Below are positions 32,611 to 43,629 of a stretch of 64,000 bases of DNA, in pieces. Location of the stretch: positions 538,816 to 602,815 of the forward strand of contig NW_004450480.1 of the NCBI RefSeq assembly GCF_000321225.1, written 5' to 3'. The DNA comes from Odobenus rosmarus divergens (lineage: Eukaryota; Chordata; Mammalia; Carnivora; Odobenidae). A program made the position numbers and the translations under genes. The notes beneath the pieces are model-generated. The model was not told the DNA's origin. It saw nothing but the letters and a program-made list of their open reading frames with translations, and made no database searches. Numbering within the stretch: position 1 is the stretch's first letter; every line of letters begins with the position of its first letter.

Positions 32611-35600
32611 AAGATTTTATTTATTTGACACACACAGAGACAGTGAGAGCAGGAACACAAGCAGGGGGAGTGGGAGAGGGAGAAGCAGGCCTCCCGCAGA
32701 GCGGGGAACCCGACGCAGGGCTTGATCCCAGGACCCTGGGACCACGACCTGAGCCGAAGGCAGACGCTTAACAACTGAGCCACCCAGGCGCCCCGAGGAG
32801 GTAGCATTTAAACCAAGCAAGTGTACAGATTTTCCTTTATTCTTTGCTATCAACTTCATTTCAAGAATCTCAGGCCAGAAGCATGGCATGGGGAGAGAAC
32901 AGGCATTGAAATGAAAAAATACAATTAAAAAATATAAACGGACTGCTTGATGGGATATGTTTTGCTTATGCAAAAATACCATTTGCAAGTCCATGAGAGG
33001 AAAATAGAAAACAAAAAGGAAAACAAGACTAGCTAAGACTAAATAATTTGTAAGTATGTTTTTGGACATTCAAGATTCTAGTTAGGAGCCTCTGTTTTTA
33101 AAAAATCACAACAAAAATGAAATCTTGCCATTTGTAATGACGTGGATGGAGCTAGAGGGTATTAGGCTAAGCAAAATAGTCAGAGAAAGACAATTATCGT
33201 ATGATCTCACTGATATGTGGAATTTAAGAAACAAAACAGAGGAGCATAGAGGAAGAGAGGATAAAATAAAGCAAGATGAAATCAGAGAGGGAGATAAACC
33301 ATAAGTGACTCTTAATCATGGCAAACAAATTAAGGGTTACTGGAGGAGAGGGGGTAGGGGGATGGGTCACTGGGTGATAGACATTAAGGAGGGCACGTGA
33401 TGCAATAAGCACTGGGTATTATACAAGACTGATGAATCACAGGCCTGTACCTCTGAAACCAATAATACATTATATGTTAGTTAATTGAATTTAAATTAAA
33501 AAATATTTTTAAAAATCACAACATTTCAAAATTATGCTTTAATTTTAACCTCCTACTTGAAAACCCAGGGGTTTGGAGGGCATCTCTGTCCACAGCACAA
33601 GAGGGGGAGAGAACAACCTAAAAACCTTTAGTTTCACTTTTCCAAAGTGAGTGCTGTTATGTCTCATTTGACTGGCTAAAAATATCCCTTTCTGCTGGGA
33701 CTTTGCCATATCATCACCAATGTCGTTTTCAATATCTCACTCGGTCTAAGGGGCACATTTTGTGACATTTCCACAGCCCCCAAATCAGAAAGCATTTTAC
33801 AATCCGTAAGCTTTACAACAGCTGACTGCAGATTCAAGCACGAACACACCACGGCCTTCCGCACTATCAGCACTTACATTAATTACACACGCAGATGTAT
33901 TGCCATTTAGAGTAGCTTTTTAAAGAATGACAAAACCAACTTGACAAAATGTGATGGGTACGTAACAACTTTTTGTACTGTTTTTGAACTTCTGCAAGTC
34001 TCAAATGATTTCAAAATAAAAAGACTGTCTTTTAAAAAGATCACACTATGATTCAGCATGAAAGCAGAAATTTATTATGTAGCAAGGCACACAATTTGAT
34101 CAGTGGGGAACAAAGGGTCATTAGTGAAGTGAATCTTGGTCAGTGGGATGATGCATTTGCACATTTTTTTTTTTTTTTTTGCGGAGCATCTTACAGGACT
34201 AACTGGATGAAGTTGTGTGACATTCTCTATCTTAAGTACATGCAAGGAGACGTCTCTCACAGGCCAAGCCAGGCAGGTAAAAGGAGAGATTGCCAATCCC
34301 TTGGAACAGATGAAAGACATTTCAAAGCAGAGGTTGATATGCAAGACCATCATTCAAAAATCATGTCAGAGTTTGCTTTGAAGCATGTTCCTTTCTTAGT
34401 GGACATTAAGCACAAACAAAACACAGTTTAAAATTGATAGCAGTTTAGAACTAATTGAAAATTAAAAATGTAGCAATTAGCCAGGGATTACGTTTTTGTC
34501 ATTATCCTCATAAATTTATTTTAATGTTTTTTGTTCTAGAATCTCAACTCAAAGTTGAAGTGTTTTCAGTTGACTAAAAGGCAGAGTGTGCTGACTGTGG
34601 AAATCACAAAACCAAGACCCTAAGTTCGGTGAGGTCAAGACTGTGCCTGTCTCATTCACCGCTATATCCCTGCCCCTCTGATGGCACCTGACATGCAGGT
34701 GCACAACGAAAGTATACGCTACAGTAACGAATAAGTGAATGGGTAGAATGAAACAGACTCCAGGGTAAGCAGACTTGCTCAGTAGAACACTCCCTCGGAA
34801 GGCAGGGAATTGGGTCAGATAATCATCTGAACTTCATTCTCTCTTCTACTCTGAATCCACAGGCCACCTCTAATGTAGATTTTTTAAAAACTTCTCTTAG
34901 GGCACCTGGGTGGCTCAGTTGGTTAAGTGTCCCGACTCTTTTTTTTTTTTAAGATTTTATTTATTTGAGAGAAAGAGAGAGAGAGAGCGCGCACACTAAT
35001 GGGGGGAGGGGCAGAGGGAGAGAGAGAAGCAGGCTTCCCGCTGAGCGAGGAGCCTGACGCAGGACTCGATCCCAGGACACTGGGATCATGACCGGAGCCA
35101 AAGGCAGATGCTTAACCAACTGAGCCACTGGGGCATCCCAAGTTTCTGACTCTTGCTGTCAGCTCAGGTCGTGATCGCAGGGTCATGAGATCGAGCCCAG
35201 CATCCAGCTCTGTGCTGGGCATGGAACCTACTTAAGATTCTCTCCCTCTCCCTCTGCCCCTCCTCCCCCTGCATGCACTCTCTCTCTCTCTCTCAAAAAT
35301 AAATAAATAAAAATTAAAAAAAAAAAAACCAACTCCTCTTCAGTCTTTTCAGACTGTTATTTTCTGATGGTACAGCCTCCCAGGCAGCTTGGATATGCTT
35401 TACCAGTGACTGGTTACACAGTGACAGAGCTAGTTTCTCTCAAATCAACACCCCCATCCACCCCCCTACAGGGGTCTGGCTGCCTGGAGAAGAGCAGGTG
35501 CCGAAAATCTTGATGTAGTACCCAAAGGGCAGGCAAAGAACTCTTGCCTGACCTCAGAGGACCTTCTAGTGTTCTCACCCCGGCTTCTACCCTAGGAAGA

Positions 35601-38600
35601 ATCAGAATCCCTGTACGACATAGTGGAAAGTCTTCTTTGATTGAGAAGAATGGAATGCTGTCAATTCTGCATAACCAGGAGATGAGAATAAGGAATATAC
35701 ATCTGTGTAACACATCTTGAAGAAATTGTGACTCCCTATGATGAAATAAGAGATGGACTATTTTGGCTAAATTACACACTAGATTTTAAAATAATACAGT
35801 TCATTATCAACTACCTGTGACTTTTGGACATACTCCTTTCAGATTCCATAAATGCTATCATAGTAATGACAAAACTATTATTTCTTCAATTTTACCTGCA
35901 AGGAATAACACATTTTCATGTATCAGCAGCAGTTAATCGTGGATTACTGTAAACATTAAAGCTGAAATAATAGTCAAAACTCCATTAATTCATGGTGATG
36001 CTAACCTGAAGTTTACCATTTGTCTGTCCACCTAAAAAAGTGAAGAGTATATGAGTGCAGTTGCAGGTAGTCTCTCTTCATCTACTAAAAAAGAACCAAC
36101 TATTTTTAAACATTTTGGAAGCACTCAGTTACTTACAAGTGATGGGCCTAATTTAGGCTTTGTCCTTTATTATTCCCACAGCAAGTTCCTCGAGATCTCT
36201 GAAGGTCAGCTCTGTGGCTGGGATAGATAAACGCTTGACCCTGGGCCTGGAGCCGAATTTCAATGTCAACTCTACCTCTTTCTAGCTCTCTTTCCTATAC
36301 ATGGTATTGAACTTCTCTAAGCCTCAGTTTCTCTTTTATAAAATGGGGAGAATAATAATACCTACGTCATAGGGTTGTTAAGATGATGAGTTAATTCATA
36401 TAATGCATCTGGCCTATAGTAAGTGCTTAATAGATGCTAGCTATGAATATCACTGTTATAAAGTTGTCTAGATGTATGCACATCCTTGGAGCTAATTAGT
36501 AATTTTGGTTCCCTGGTAATGCTGATGGGCTTGCTCCAGTTAGTCACCACTAGTGAGACTCTCCATGTGTTAAAACAAGCAGGGGGAGAGGTGTGATACA
36601 CGGGAGCTGGTTCACCATTTCTCCTTCCCTCTACTTACGGGCTTAAGATAGGCGACGTTGCTGTGACGAATGTCATTCAAGAGCTGATCTCTGGGAGTGA
36701 TTTCTACCAACGGGGGTGGCCTATTTCTCGGCACCGGTTTGAGCGTTCTGATGACATCTTTGAGGTTGGTCTTCTCAGGTGGTTCTCTGGCCTCGGGCAT
36801 CCGAGACTTGCGCTGGATCCTCTTCAGCTTCACCACTCGGAAGGAGTCAGGGTCCGTCCTGTACTTCGGAGGCTGTGACGGCTTCATCATTTCATTCTGT
36901 CGACCGAAGGGGGCCGCTTGGGGGTTGGGAGGCTGAGGAGGAGGTTGGAGAAACTCCCGCATCCTGGGATCGGGCATGGGTCCCCCCAACCTCTCCCACA
37001 TTCCAGGTGGCAGCCCCAACCCGTTCTCCAACATGGCTATCAACTTCCTCTGCTCTTTGAGCTGCTGCTGCTTCTGTTCCTCTTGTCTTTTCTGCCGTTG
37101 CTTGTCCTGATTCCTGGTGAGCAGATTGGTTACCACCATTCTGGGACCTGGGAGCTCAAAATGGTAGCCCATCTTCAGGAGAGTGGTGTTCGCCTTCAAG
37201 AGCCGGGAGATTTCCATTTCGGCTTGGTGGCCCAGCATGTGTCTTTGATTGTGAAACCGAAGCTCGGTGAGCGTCTCGTTGAACTGGAGGCACCGCATGA
37301 TGGCCACAATTCCTTTACCTGTGATGAAATTGGACTCGATGTTGAGAGTGGTAATGCTCCTATTTTCCCGCAGCATGTTCGCCAAGGCGAACGCGACGTT
37401 CTCGTCCGCGCCCACGTTCGCTAAGCTGAAGGTTTTGATGTGTTTGTTTTTCTTCATTGCATTGACAAAGTCCAGTAACATCTCCTTGGGGATGTTTTCA
37501 ATGTTGTTCAGGTTGAGCTCCTTCATGTCGGGGTCATTCTGTCTAACGCGCCTCAAGCTCCCATCCAGGTCTGTTTGGTTTCCCGAAGGCCTTGCACTCA
37601 CTTTTAGAAAGCTGGTATCTAGAGTTAACTTCTTGGGATCTAGTTTTGATATTTTTTTCTCACCTTTTTCTTGGGCCTCTGGTCTGTCTTTCTGTTCTCC
37701 AAATGCCTTTACTTGTGGGCGGCTGCTCTCGCCATTTCTGATCTGCTCCCTTACCTCACCTTGCACTCCTCTTTGTGGCTTTTCCACACTCTCCTCGCTG
37801 TCATCTTCTCCTTCCTCATCTTCATCCTCCTCATCCTCATCGTCTCCTTCATCTCCTTCAGCATCAGCATCATCGGTTTCTGGGACATCGTCGCTGCCTT
37901 TTGATTCTCTCTTATTTGCAGCGATTTCATTGTTGAGCTTTTCTTTTAAATACTGGGACCCATTTTTATTACCTTTGTCTACTTCTTCATGCTGCTTTTG
38001 AGTGTCCACCTAAAAGAGAGGTTTATGTGGGTTAGAACGCATGGCAATGGAGAAACAGGAAGCAGAGCAGTTGCTACCAGAAATAAGAGATTTATTAGGA
38101 AGTGAAAAAAGTAAGCAAATAAGTGGTGTATGTAGTATCCATTTGTGTGCATATACATATATAAAAACGCATATACAACATATAAAAGTGTATAAATGTA
38201 TAAGAAAAACAAGTCTGTTGTAATGTTGATGCAATTAGTACTTCTCTCTTAGAAAGAGAGGGAACCATTCAGGTAACTGGGAAGGGTGTGGCGCCTGGCC
38301 GGCTCAGCTGCTGGAGCACGTGACTCCTGATCTCAGGGTTGTGAGTTCAAGCCCCACTTTGGGTGTAGAGATTACTTTAAAAATAAAATCTTAAAAAAAA
38401 AAAAAAAAGATGACCAGGGAGGGGACACATTTGGGGGATTTTCAGTTTTTACATTATATAATTCTAAAGTGTTTGAATGTTTTTTTAAAAACAAGATACA
38501 CATATTAGTTTTGTAAAAGCAAATATAATCTAAATAAAGATGAACTTTTATAGCCATCCTACAGATACATACAAACACATACTTTCTGGTTGTCTTTATC

Positions 38601-40870
38601 TCATTCCATATGGTAAAATGAAACCTAATTTTGGTTTTGGGTTCTGTATTGTTTTTTAAAATGGTGTTCAATTCTAGAAGTGGTCCAAAAATTATTTGCT
38701 TTGGAAACGTTATGGAGTTATTGGTCAATACACTGAAGTCTTTGTTTTATATATAGCCAAATAGGCATTTTTGTGTTCAATAGTCCTGGGTTACACAATT
38801 TACTTGTTGCCCTAAATAAAATTTACATTCCCAGGATATCTGCTAATCTAGTATAATGTGTATATCAACTTTCCCTGAAAACATAATATATTGTGGGGAA
38901 AATGAGAGCACTATGATACCCTGAAATATACCAAAGACCTAGACTTGGATTTTTTGTCTCCTCAGCTCTGTGACAACAGTCCTGACTACTCCAAGGACAG
39001 GATCACAAGTCCAGTTTCTTTTGAAACGAAGTATCTAGGGGGCAGTGCCAGCTACAAAAGAGGGCGGGATTATACAGACATTTAGAAACAATTGCTTAGT
39101 CTAGAAAGAAATTAGCAGTCTCTAAACAATGACCTTTATTAGATTCTTGCCCATCAATTAGTGTGCTTTCCTATACCGCATGTGTACCTCATAGGTGTCA
39201 TTTCGAAAGCTGGTGTAGCATTTTCAAGCAAGAACTTGATCTTCTTGCTTACAACATATTGTAGGTTGGAAGCGACAGTTGACAACAGTCATCCTAACCA
39301 CCTTAAAGCCTTCCCCACTGCATTTCTCATCTGTTCCAGCAGGGGGAGCCAATCATCAAGCTGTGTAAATTATACCAAGGAAAGAAAAAGTGTTCCAAGT
39401 ACCCAATTTACTTTTTCTGAAATTTGCATTCGGATAGAATTAGTTTTTACTCCAATTGTATAATATGTTGACTCCAAATATCTGCAGATTGTATCTTTAA
39501 CTCCAACCTGACCAAACTAGCAATTTCTTAAGTTTAGTATGCATTAGTACACGTTTAAACTCTTCTGACCATGAAACCAGTTTATAAGTTTCCTTAATTA
39601 CAGCCAGCGTGAGAGCAATGTGACAAGATATAGCTGTACCAGCAGGCATAAGTTAAAGAGTCTTTACCTGTGGGGATCTTGGTCTTCCTTTGGCTGTGTC
39701 ATTTTTAAGTGGAACATTAAAAAAAAGTATGCTGATATATAATAGGTTCATAGATTCAACCACAACTCTAGTGTTCATATAAGAAATATATTTCAGAAAG
39801 AAGGTCTTTACAACAACCATCTAATAGCTATCAATTTCTAAATGTACTACTGATATCCAATAAGCTGTGTTAATATGGAATTTGGGGGGTCATTTAACTT
39901 GGTTGAACTGCAGGTTATATGGTAGGACTTCAGAGGGGCTGTGACACCCTTGCAGTTGTACGTGAAATACTGCCTATGAATGTATAAGCAGAAGGAGGGG
40001 TACAGAGCTATCATCAGCTTCTTAGAGCAGCCTTTGTGCCAAAAAAAAGGAGTTAAGGACAAATGCTTATAGGTTATGAGTTAATTCATTAAGTATCCTG
40101 TCTGTAGAATCAGGCTTTCTTACACAGTGAACCCCACAGCCATTTTTTTTAAAGAGCCATTTAGGGGCACCTGGGTGGCTCAGTCATTAAGTGTCTGCCT
40201 TCGGCTCAGGTCATGATCCCAGGGTCCTGGGATCGAGCCCCACCTCGGGCTCCCTGCTCCACGGGAAGCCCGCTTCTCCCTCTCCCGTTCCCCCTGCTTG
40301 TGTTCCCTCTCCCGCTGTGTCTCTCTCTGTCAAATGAATAAAATCTTTTAAAAAAAAGACATTTACACAAAAACTACCACTTTTCCTTCCCAGTTATACC
40401 ATGTAAGTGTTTCAGGAAGTTCCAATCTGACATCAGATTAAATGTTATGATTTAATCTAGCAGTGGCCACCAAACAAGACCAAACATGAAGTCTTGAGAA
40501 ATGATAGTTGCCCCATGGACACCTGTCGCTCGGGCCCAGGCAGCCGTTTCTCTGCTGTACACAAATCCCTGATTACCTGGGATGGCACAAAGGTGACAGG
40601 GACACGTTCGTCTTCCAGCATGCGTCTGGATGCCTTTTGCCAATACATATAATCCATAAGAGACTTATGGTCAAAGTTTCCCGTGGGTGGCTTGTCAGTC
40701 TGATCCTTCTGAATCATTCCCACGGGAAGCCTGGGGTCAGGGGCCATCACTTCCATTTCCGACTGCAGTTTTCTCAGCTCTTCGGGGGACAAGTTGGCCA
40801 AGATTTCATCTTCATCAATCTCCTCGTCAAAGAGTTCTTCTTGATCTGAATTTCTGCTGTGTTCTGACAT
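28847..40870 (-). CDS. LMOD3: LMOD3, leiomodin-3 (skeletal-muscle actin filament nucleator)
   Basis: Complete gene from three coding exons, 40870-40577, 38009-36639 and 28873-28847, joining to 563 residues (human is 560, from memory). LMOD3 nucleates actin and acts at thin-filament pointed ends in skeletal muscle; loss causes nemaline myopathy. Visible parts: N-terminal tropomyosin/actin-binding region ([10 protein letters not shown]..., residues 1-98); acidic D/E tract (about 138-172); leucine-rich repeat domain (about 258-395, e.g. [35 protein letters not shown]); Q/K/R-rich helix (about 398-420); proline run (about 454-464); C-terminal WH2 actin-binding motif (about 538-556: [19 protein letters not shown]). 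Sites: donor gtaatc after VPSQ, acceptor ttttag before VDTQ, donor gtaagt after LKP, acceptor tccacag before VQLPKELA. Intact throughout. Confidence 0.96.
29110..29420 (+). repeat. MIR-derived sequence
   Basis: 'cccggttcaaatcctgg', 'ctgtaaaatgacagtaaca' and then a second MIR-like part with 'gcaggatttgaactcagatc'. Probably two fragments. Confidence 0.65.
30940..31130. mobile_element. MER5A-like remnant
   Basis: 'gcagcatcagcatcacc', 'gaaatggaaattctcaggc', 'aatgaatcaggaactct' and 'aatttaagaatcactat'. Confidence 0.7.
32569..32794 (-). repeat. Can-SINE, reverse, with (TATT)n tail
   Basis: Long (tatt)n run, then aaagattttatttatttgac to 'gagccacccaggcgcccc'. Direct repeat gaggaggtagtattta at 32553-32568 and gaggaggtagcattta at 32795-32810, one mismatch. 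Confidence 0.94.
33114..33505 (+). mobile_element. L1 LINE, 5'-truncated 3' end
   Basis: About 390 bp of carnivore L1: 'cagagaaagacaattatcgt', 'gatctcactgatatgtgg', 'gcaataagcactgggtatt', 'ctctgaaaccaataatac', AT-rich tail. Target-site duplication tttttaaaaaatcacaaca at 33095-33113, repeated with one A fewer at 33506-33523. Confidence 0.92.
33925..34038 (+). mobile_element. Old L1 3' tail fragment (tentative)
   Basis: 'ctgcaagtctcaaatgattt' followed by 'caaaataaaaagactg' resembles the 3' end of old mammalian L1 subfamilies. Confidence 0.45.
34900..35328 (+). repeat. Can-SINE interrupted by a second SINE
   Basis: Outer plus-strand SINE: head 34900-34938, continued at 35148-35328 ('gctcaggtcgtgatcgcag' to the poly-A tail). 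Outer flanks aacttctctt and aactcctctt look like its target-site duplication. Confidence 0.92.
34939..35139 (-). repeat. Can-SINE nested in the outer SINE
   Basis: Reverse copy: poly-T, aagattttatttatttgag to 'gagccactggggcatccc'. 'gactctt' of the outer SINE occurs on both sides, so this copy inserted later. Confidence 0.93.
36200..36470 (+). repeat. MIR element
   Basis: 'gaacttctctaagcctcagt', 'ataaaatggggagaataata', 'catagggttgttaagatgat' and 'gtaagtgcttaatagatgc': a long, clear MIR. Confidence 0.8.
36639..38009 (-). CDS. LMOD3: LMOD3 coding exon 2 (main exon)
   Basis: 457 codons after the acceptor ctcttttag. Begins [13 protein letters not shown] and ends NVAYLKP before gtaagtag. Encodes the acidic tract, the whole leucine-rich repeat domain, the proline run and nearly all of the WH2 motif. 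The first codon, GTG, is internal valine, not a start. Reading past the donor adds VSRGKEKW and then a stop. Confidence 0.96.
38288..38408 (+). repeat. Short old Can-SINE
   Basis: 'gtggcgcctggccggctcag', 'gatctcagggttgtgagttc', 'tgggtgtagagattac', poly-A. The older short subfamily in forward orientation. Confidence 0.88.
40165..40353 (+). repeat. Can-SINE
   Basis: 'ggggcacctgggtggctcag' to aaaatcttttaaaaaaaa. Flanks aaagagccattta (40151-40163) and aaaagacattta (40354-40365) are an imperfect target-site duplication. Confidence 0.92.
40577..40870 (-). CDS. LMOD3: LMOD3 coding exon 1
   Basis: 98 codons, [10 protein letters not shown] to VPVTFVPSQ, ending on a codon boundary before gtaatcaggg. 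Contains the predicted tropomyosin-binding helix ([20 protein letters not shown]) and part of the first actin-binding site. ATG has A at -3. Confidence 0.95.
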
Positions 40871-40900
40871 GATTTTTTTCTCCTATATTTTTCTCTGTTA

Positions 40901-40919
40901 CTAGAAAAGAAGAAATAAT
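40901..40919 (-). promoter_or_regulatory. LMOD3: Possible 3' splice site in LMOD3 5'UTR
   Basis: Minus-strand sequence attatttcttcttttctag is a strong polypyrimidine-AG acceptor 30 bases upstream of the ATG. It suggests that a non-coding first exon may exist further upstream; that exon was not identified. Confidence 0.4.
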
Positions 40920-41070
40920 CAGACTCTCAAAATATTAAAAAACTCTCAAGGAATCCCCCCAGTGAACAAATATTCCAGGTTAACACTACTTGAAGAGATC
41001 TTCCCCCAAGGATCCCAGTGGTGTGTGCTGAGCAGCTAGGCAGGGGACTACAGCTAAGCTCACGCTGTAT

Positions 41071-41183
41071 CTATATTAAGCAGCGCTAGGCTGGATTGGG
41101 TCAATTTATGAAACTACTGTGCCGCTCTCATTTTGGCAACTTGAGTCAGCTGTGCAAATCCATCTGACATTTTAGTGCAGCTG
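41071..41183 (-). promoter_or_regulatory. LMOD3: Candidate LMOD3 muscle promoter elements
   Basis: Upstream of the LMOD3 ATG: an AT-rich site CTATATTAAG (41071-41080), one base off the MEF2 consensus and also TATA-like; a CCAAT box on the minus strand (attgg, 41095-41099); and two identical E-boxes CAGCTG at 41147-41152 and 41178-41183. LMOD3 is known to be MEF2/SRF dependent. No perfect CArG box was found. Function is inferred. Confidence 0.4.
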
Positions 41184-41689
41184 CTGAGGTCTGCCAGTGA
41201 GTAACAGGTCTAGAGAAAATCTACAGGAATAAAATCAGTGCTCTTCCTATATACTGTCATACCCTAATGCATGCAGCCCACACACACATACCCCAGCACT
41301 ACAGGGGAGACCACGTCTTTTTATTTAGATGACTAAAGCAACTTACAGGATTTTGGAAGGAAGATCACGACTAGAGTTCTACGGAAGTGAAAATTTCACT
41401 TGTGGGTGGAACTCGAGCTCTCAGGGCTTCCCTCTTCACTCCAGTGTGACTCTGGAAGCAAACCAGCACACAGCACAGCAGAGGTCTGGCTATTTACTCA
41501 TTCCCAGCGTAAGCTGAACCTTTGCAAGACGTCCTTATTTGCATCTAGATCCTGTGATCTAACAGATGAGGACAACCAGCACTTGAATTTCCACTACAAG
41601 CGAGGAGTCTAATATTGTAAATAATTTGTTTTTCTTACTAAGTATCCATTAAGCCAGGATAAATTAAAGTGGATCACAAATGAACTGCA

Positions 41690-42100
41690 ACAAAACCCCA
41701 AACTGTTAAAGTGCTGGAAGAAACCATGAGAGGATTTTTTTTTAATATATCCTCAGAGGGCAATATTTATCCAAATGACAAATGCACATTATTTTTTGAC
41801 CCAGCAATTCCTCTTTTGGGAATGTATCCTATAGATATACTGTAGATAGGGGTGAAATGACAGGTGCACAGAATTATTCAATATAACCGTATAGAATGGT
41901 ATGTATTGTATGCTGTTATTTGTATATAAGGGGTAAAAGAATATAGGCATATATACAAATTTTATCAACATAACAGATCCTTGGAAAGATATACAAGAAA
42001 CCATTACCCTCAACACTTTTGGAGAGAGGAGCAGCTTGTCTGGGAGACAAGACTAGGAAAGACCTTGTTAACTGTATACCCTTTCATAATTACCAACTTT
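41690..42100 (+). mobile_element. Old L1 3' region
   Basis: 'gacccagcaattcctctttt' followed by 'gggaatgtatcctatagata' is the end of L1 ORF2 (predicted 'DPAIPLLG' region); then a degenerate 3' part. Confidence 0.65.
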
Positions 42101-42269
42101 GGGACTTTATGAATATAATGCTTAGTTAAGCATTTAATGCTTACTTCAGTGCTTATCCAATGCTTATTTGTACATTTATTGTACAAAGCTTAAGATAACA
42201 CAGGGAAGTATAAAGAAAATAAAATTTTTCTCTTATGTCATCACTAAGAGCTACCACTATTAATATTTT

Positions 42270-42620
42270 GGTTCATCATTCTAGTCCATTCTTCCAGGAT
42301 ATGAACTAAATAATCTTTTGTCATCTGTTGTTTTTTTTTTTGACTTACAAAAATCAGGATTTTTCTGTAGCATTTTTTTCTAACTACATAATTTTTAATA
42401 GCTCTCTGTTAAGACTCTTATATGGATATACCATAATTTATGTAAGCAATCCCCAACTGTTGAATATTTGAACTGTTTTCAATTCTCACAAGCACAAGGA
42501 GTTCTTTAATAAACATCTCCTGTAGCTAAATAATTATACACATGTAAGATTATTTCCTTAGGATAAGGTGAATATATCCTAAGAAGTGAAATTGCTGGGT
42601 CCAAGAATATGAAGAAATGG
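42270..42620 (-). mobile_element. Old L1 fragment, reverse
   Basis: 'tatatggatataccataatt', 'taagcaatccccaactgttg' and 'gtgaaattgctgggtcc' are the reverse complement of the L1 ORF2 3' segment. Confidence 0.6.
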
Positions 42621-43019
42621 AAGGGTTTTCATATGCCTAAGTGATCTGCTCAGTATTTTTGCAAATCATCCCCAATACATATATATTAAATTATTTGCAA
42701 GTTACATATATAACTATGGTAATATATCATTTATAGATATTATATTTATAATATACATGATCAAATACTCTTAAATATAATATTTATAATTATAAATGTT
42801 AATTTTGACATATGTTTTGTTATATATACACACACATACAGCTTTATAATGAAACATATGCAGAAAAATCAAATGCAAGAAGTCTTAAATGGATGTCCTA
42901 ATGTTTTCTTCCTATCCCAGTTATTTATTTTGAACACCCCAAGGTTGAGAAGCTTTTCATAGATATGGCTAAATGACTCCCAAGAAATTTTTGCCAATTT
43001 ACTTGAATGATCATGTTTA

Positions 43020-43200
43020 TTTATTTTTTTTTAAGATTTTATTTATTTATTTGATAGAGACACAGCGAGAGAGGGAACACAAGCAGGGGGAGTGGGAAAG
43101 GTTGAGCAGGGAGCCTGAGGCAGGGCTCCATCCCAGGACCCTGGGATCATGACCTGAGCTGAAGGCAGATGCTTAATGACTGAGCCACCCAGGCGCCCCT
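43020..43200 (-). repeat. Can-SINE, reverse
   Basis: Perfect 14-bp target-site duplication aatgatcatgttta at 43006-43019 and 43201-43214. Confidence 0.95.
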
Positions 43201-43629
43201 AATGATCATGTTTAAAGTAAAGAACACAGGTGCATAGTGGCAACATGGCATTGGCTTCTTGCTGTCAGGTCTTCCTACTGTCCCTGTAAAAGGGACAGAT
43301 GTGCATGGCTTCAGGAGGCAGGAAGGCAGACCACTTGGCAGATAACTCATTTGCAAACCATCATTTCATAGATGTCATTTAACAGTGGTCTAAAGAGACT
43401 TGACCAAGAAGAGTCCTGTGTTCAAGGTGGTTTGGGAAATGTAAAATTCTGCTTTTGCCTCTTAGAGATGTGTATAGTACCTGAGTTTTTAAACACTCTG
43501 AGAAGTCACACACAAAAGAAACCAATTTGTTTAACCCAATATTCCCCAACTTCATTTAATTCATACCTCCCCACCCCCACAAAAAAAGTCATTTATTAAT
43601 ATCCTGTGCAATTAACTTTGGGGCATACT

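Larger units (their letters stand above)
28874..36638 (-). other. LMOD3: LMOD3 intron 2
   Basis: 7.8-kb intron. Contents: MIR pieces (29110-29420), MER5A-like element (30940-31130), Can-SINE (32569), L1 3' end (33114-33505), old L1 tail (about 33925-34035), nested Can-SINE pair (34900-35328) and MIR (36200-36470). Stretches 29500-30900 and 31150-32500 show nothing I can name. Confidence 0.8.
38010..40576 (-). other. LMOD3: LMOD3 intron 1
   Basis: 2.6-kb intron with two Can-SINEs (38288 and 40165). The remainder, including 38410-40150, shows no recognisable element or additional exon. Confidence 0.8.

Noticed and set aside
32617..33069. 150-codon minus-strand frame
   Set aside because: Its C-terminal half translates a Can-SINE and the rest is AT-rich intron; typical SINE-derived false ORF.
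36612..36638. LMOD3 ending in VSRGKEKW as the main C-terminus
   Set aside because: A perfect gtaagt donor precedes it, and the conserved tail VQLPKELA is found behind a good acceptor at 28873.
37267..38001. 244-codon open frame on the plus strand
   Set aside because: It is the complement of LMOD3 exon 2. Its serine-rich content is just the antisense reading of the acidic GAT/GAG tract; the minus-strand frame has clear leiomodin homology.
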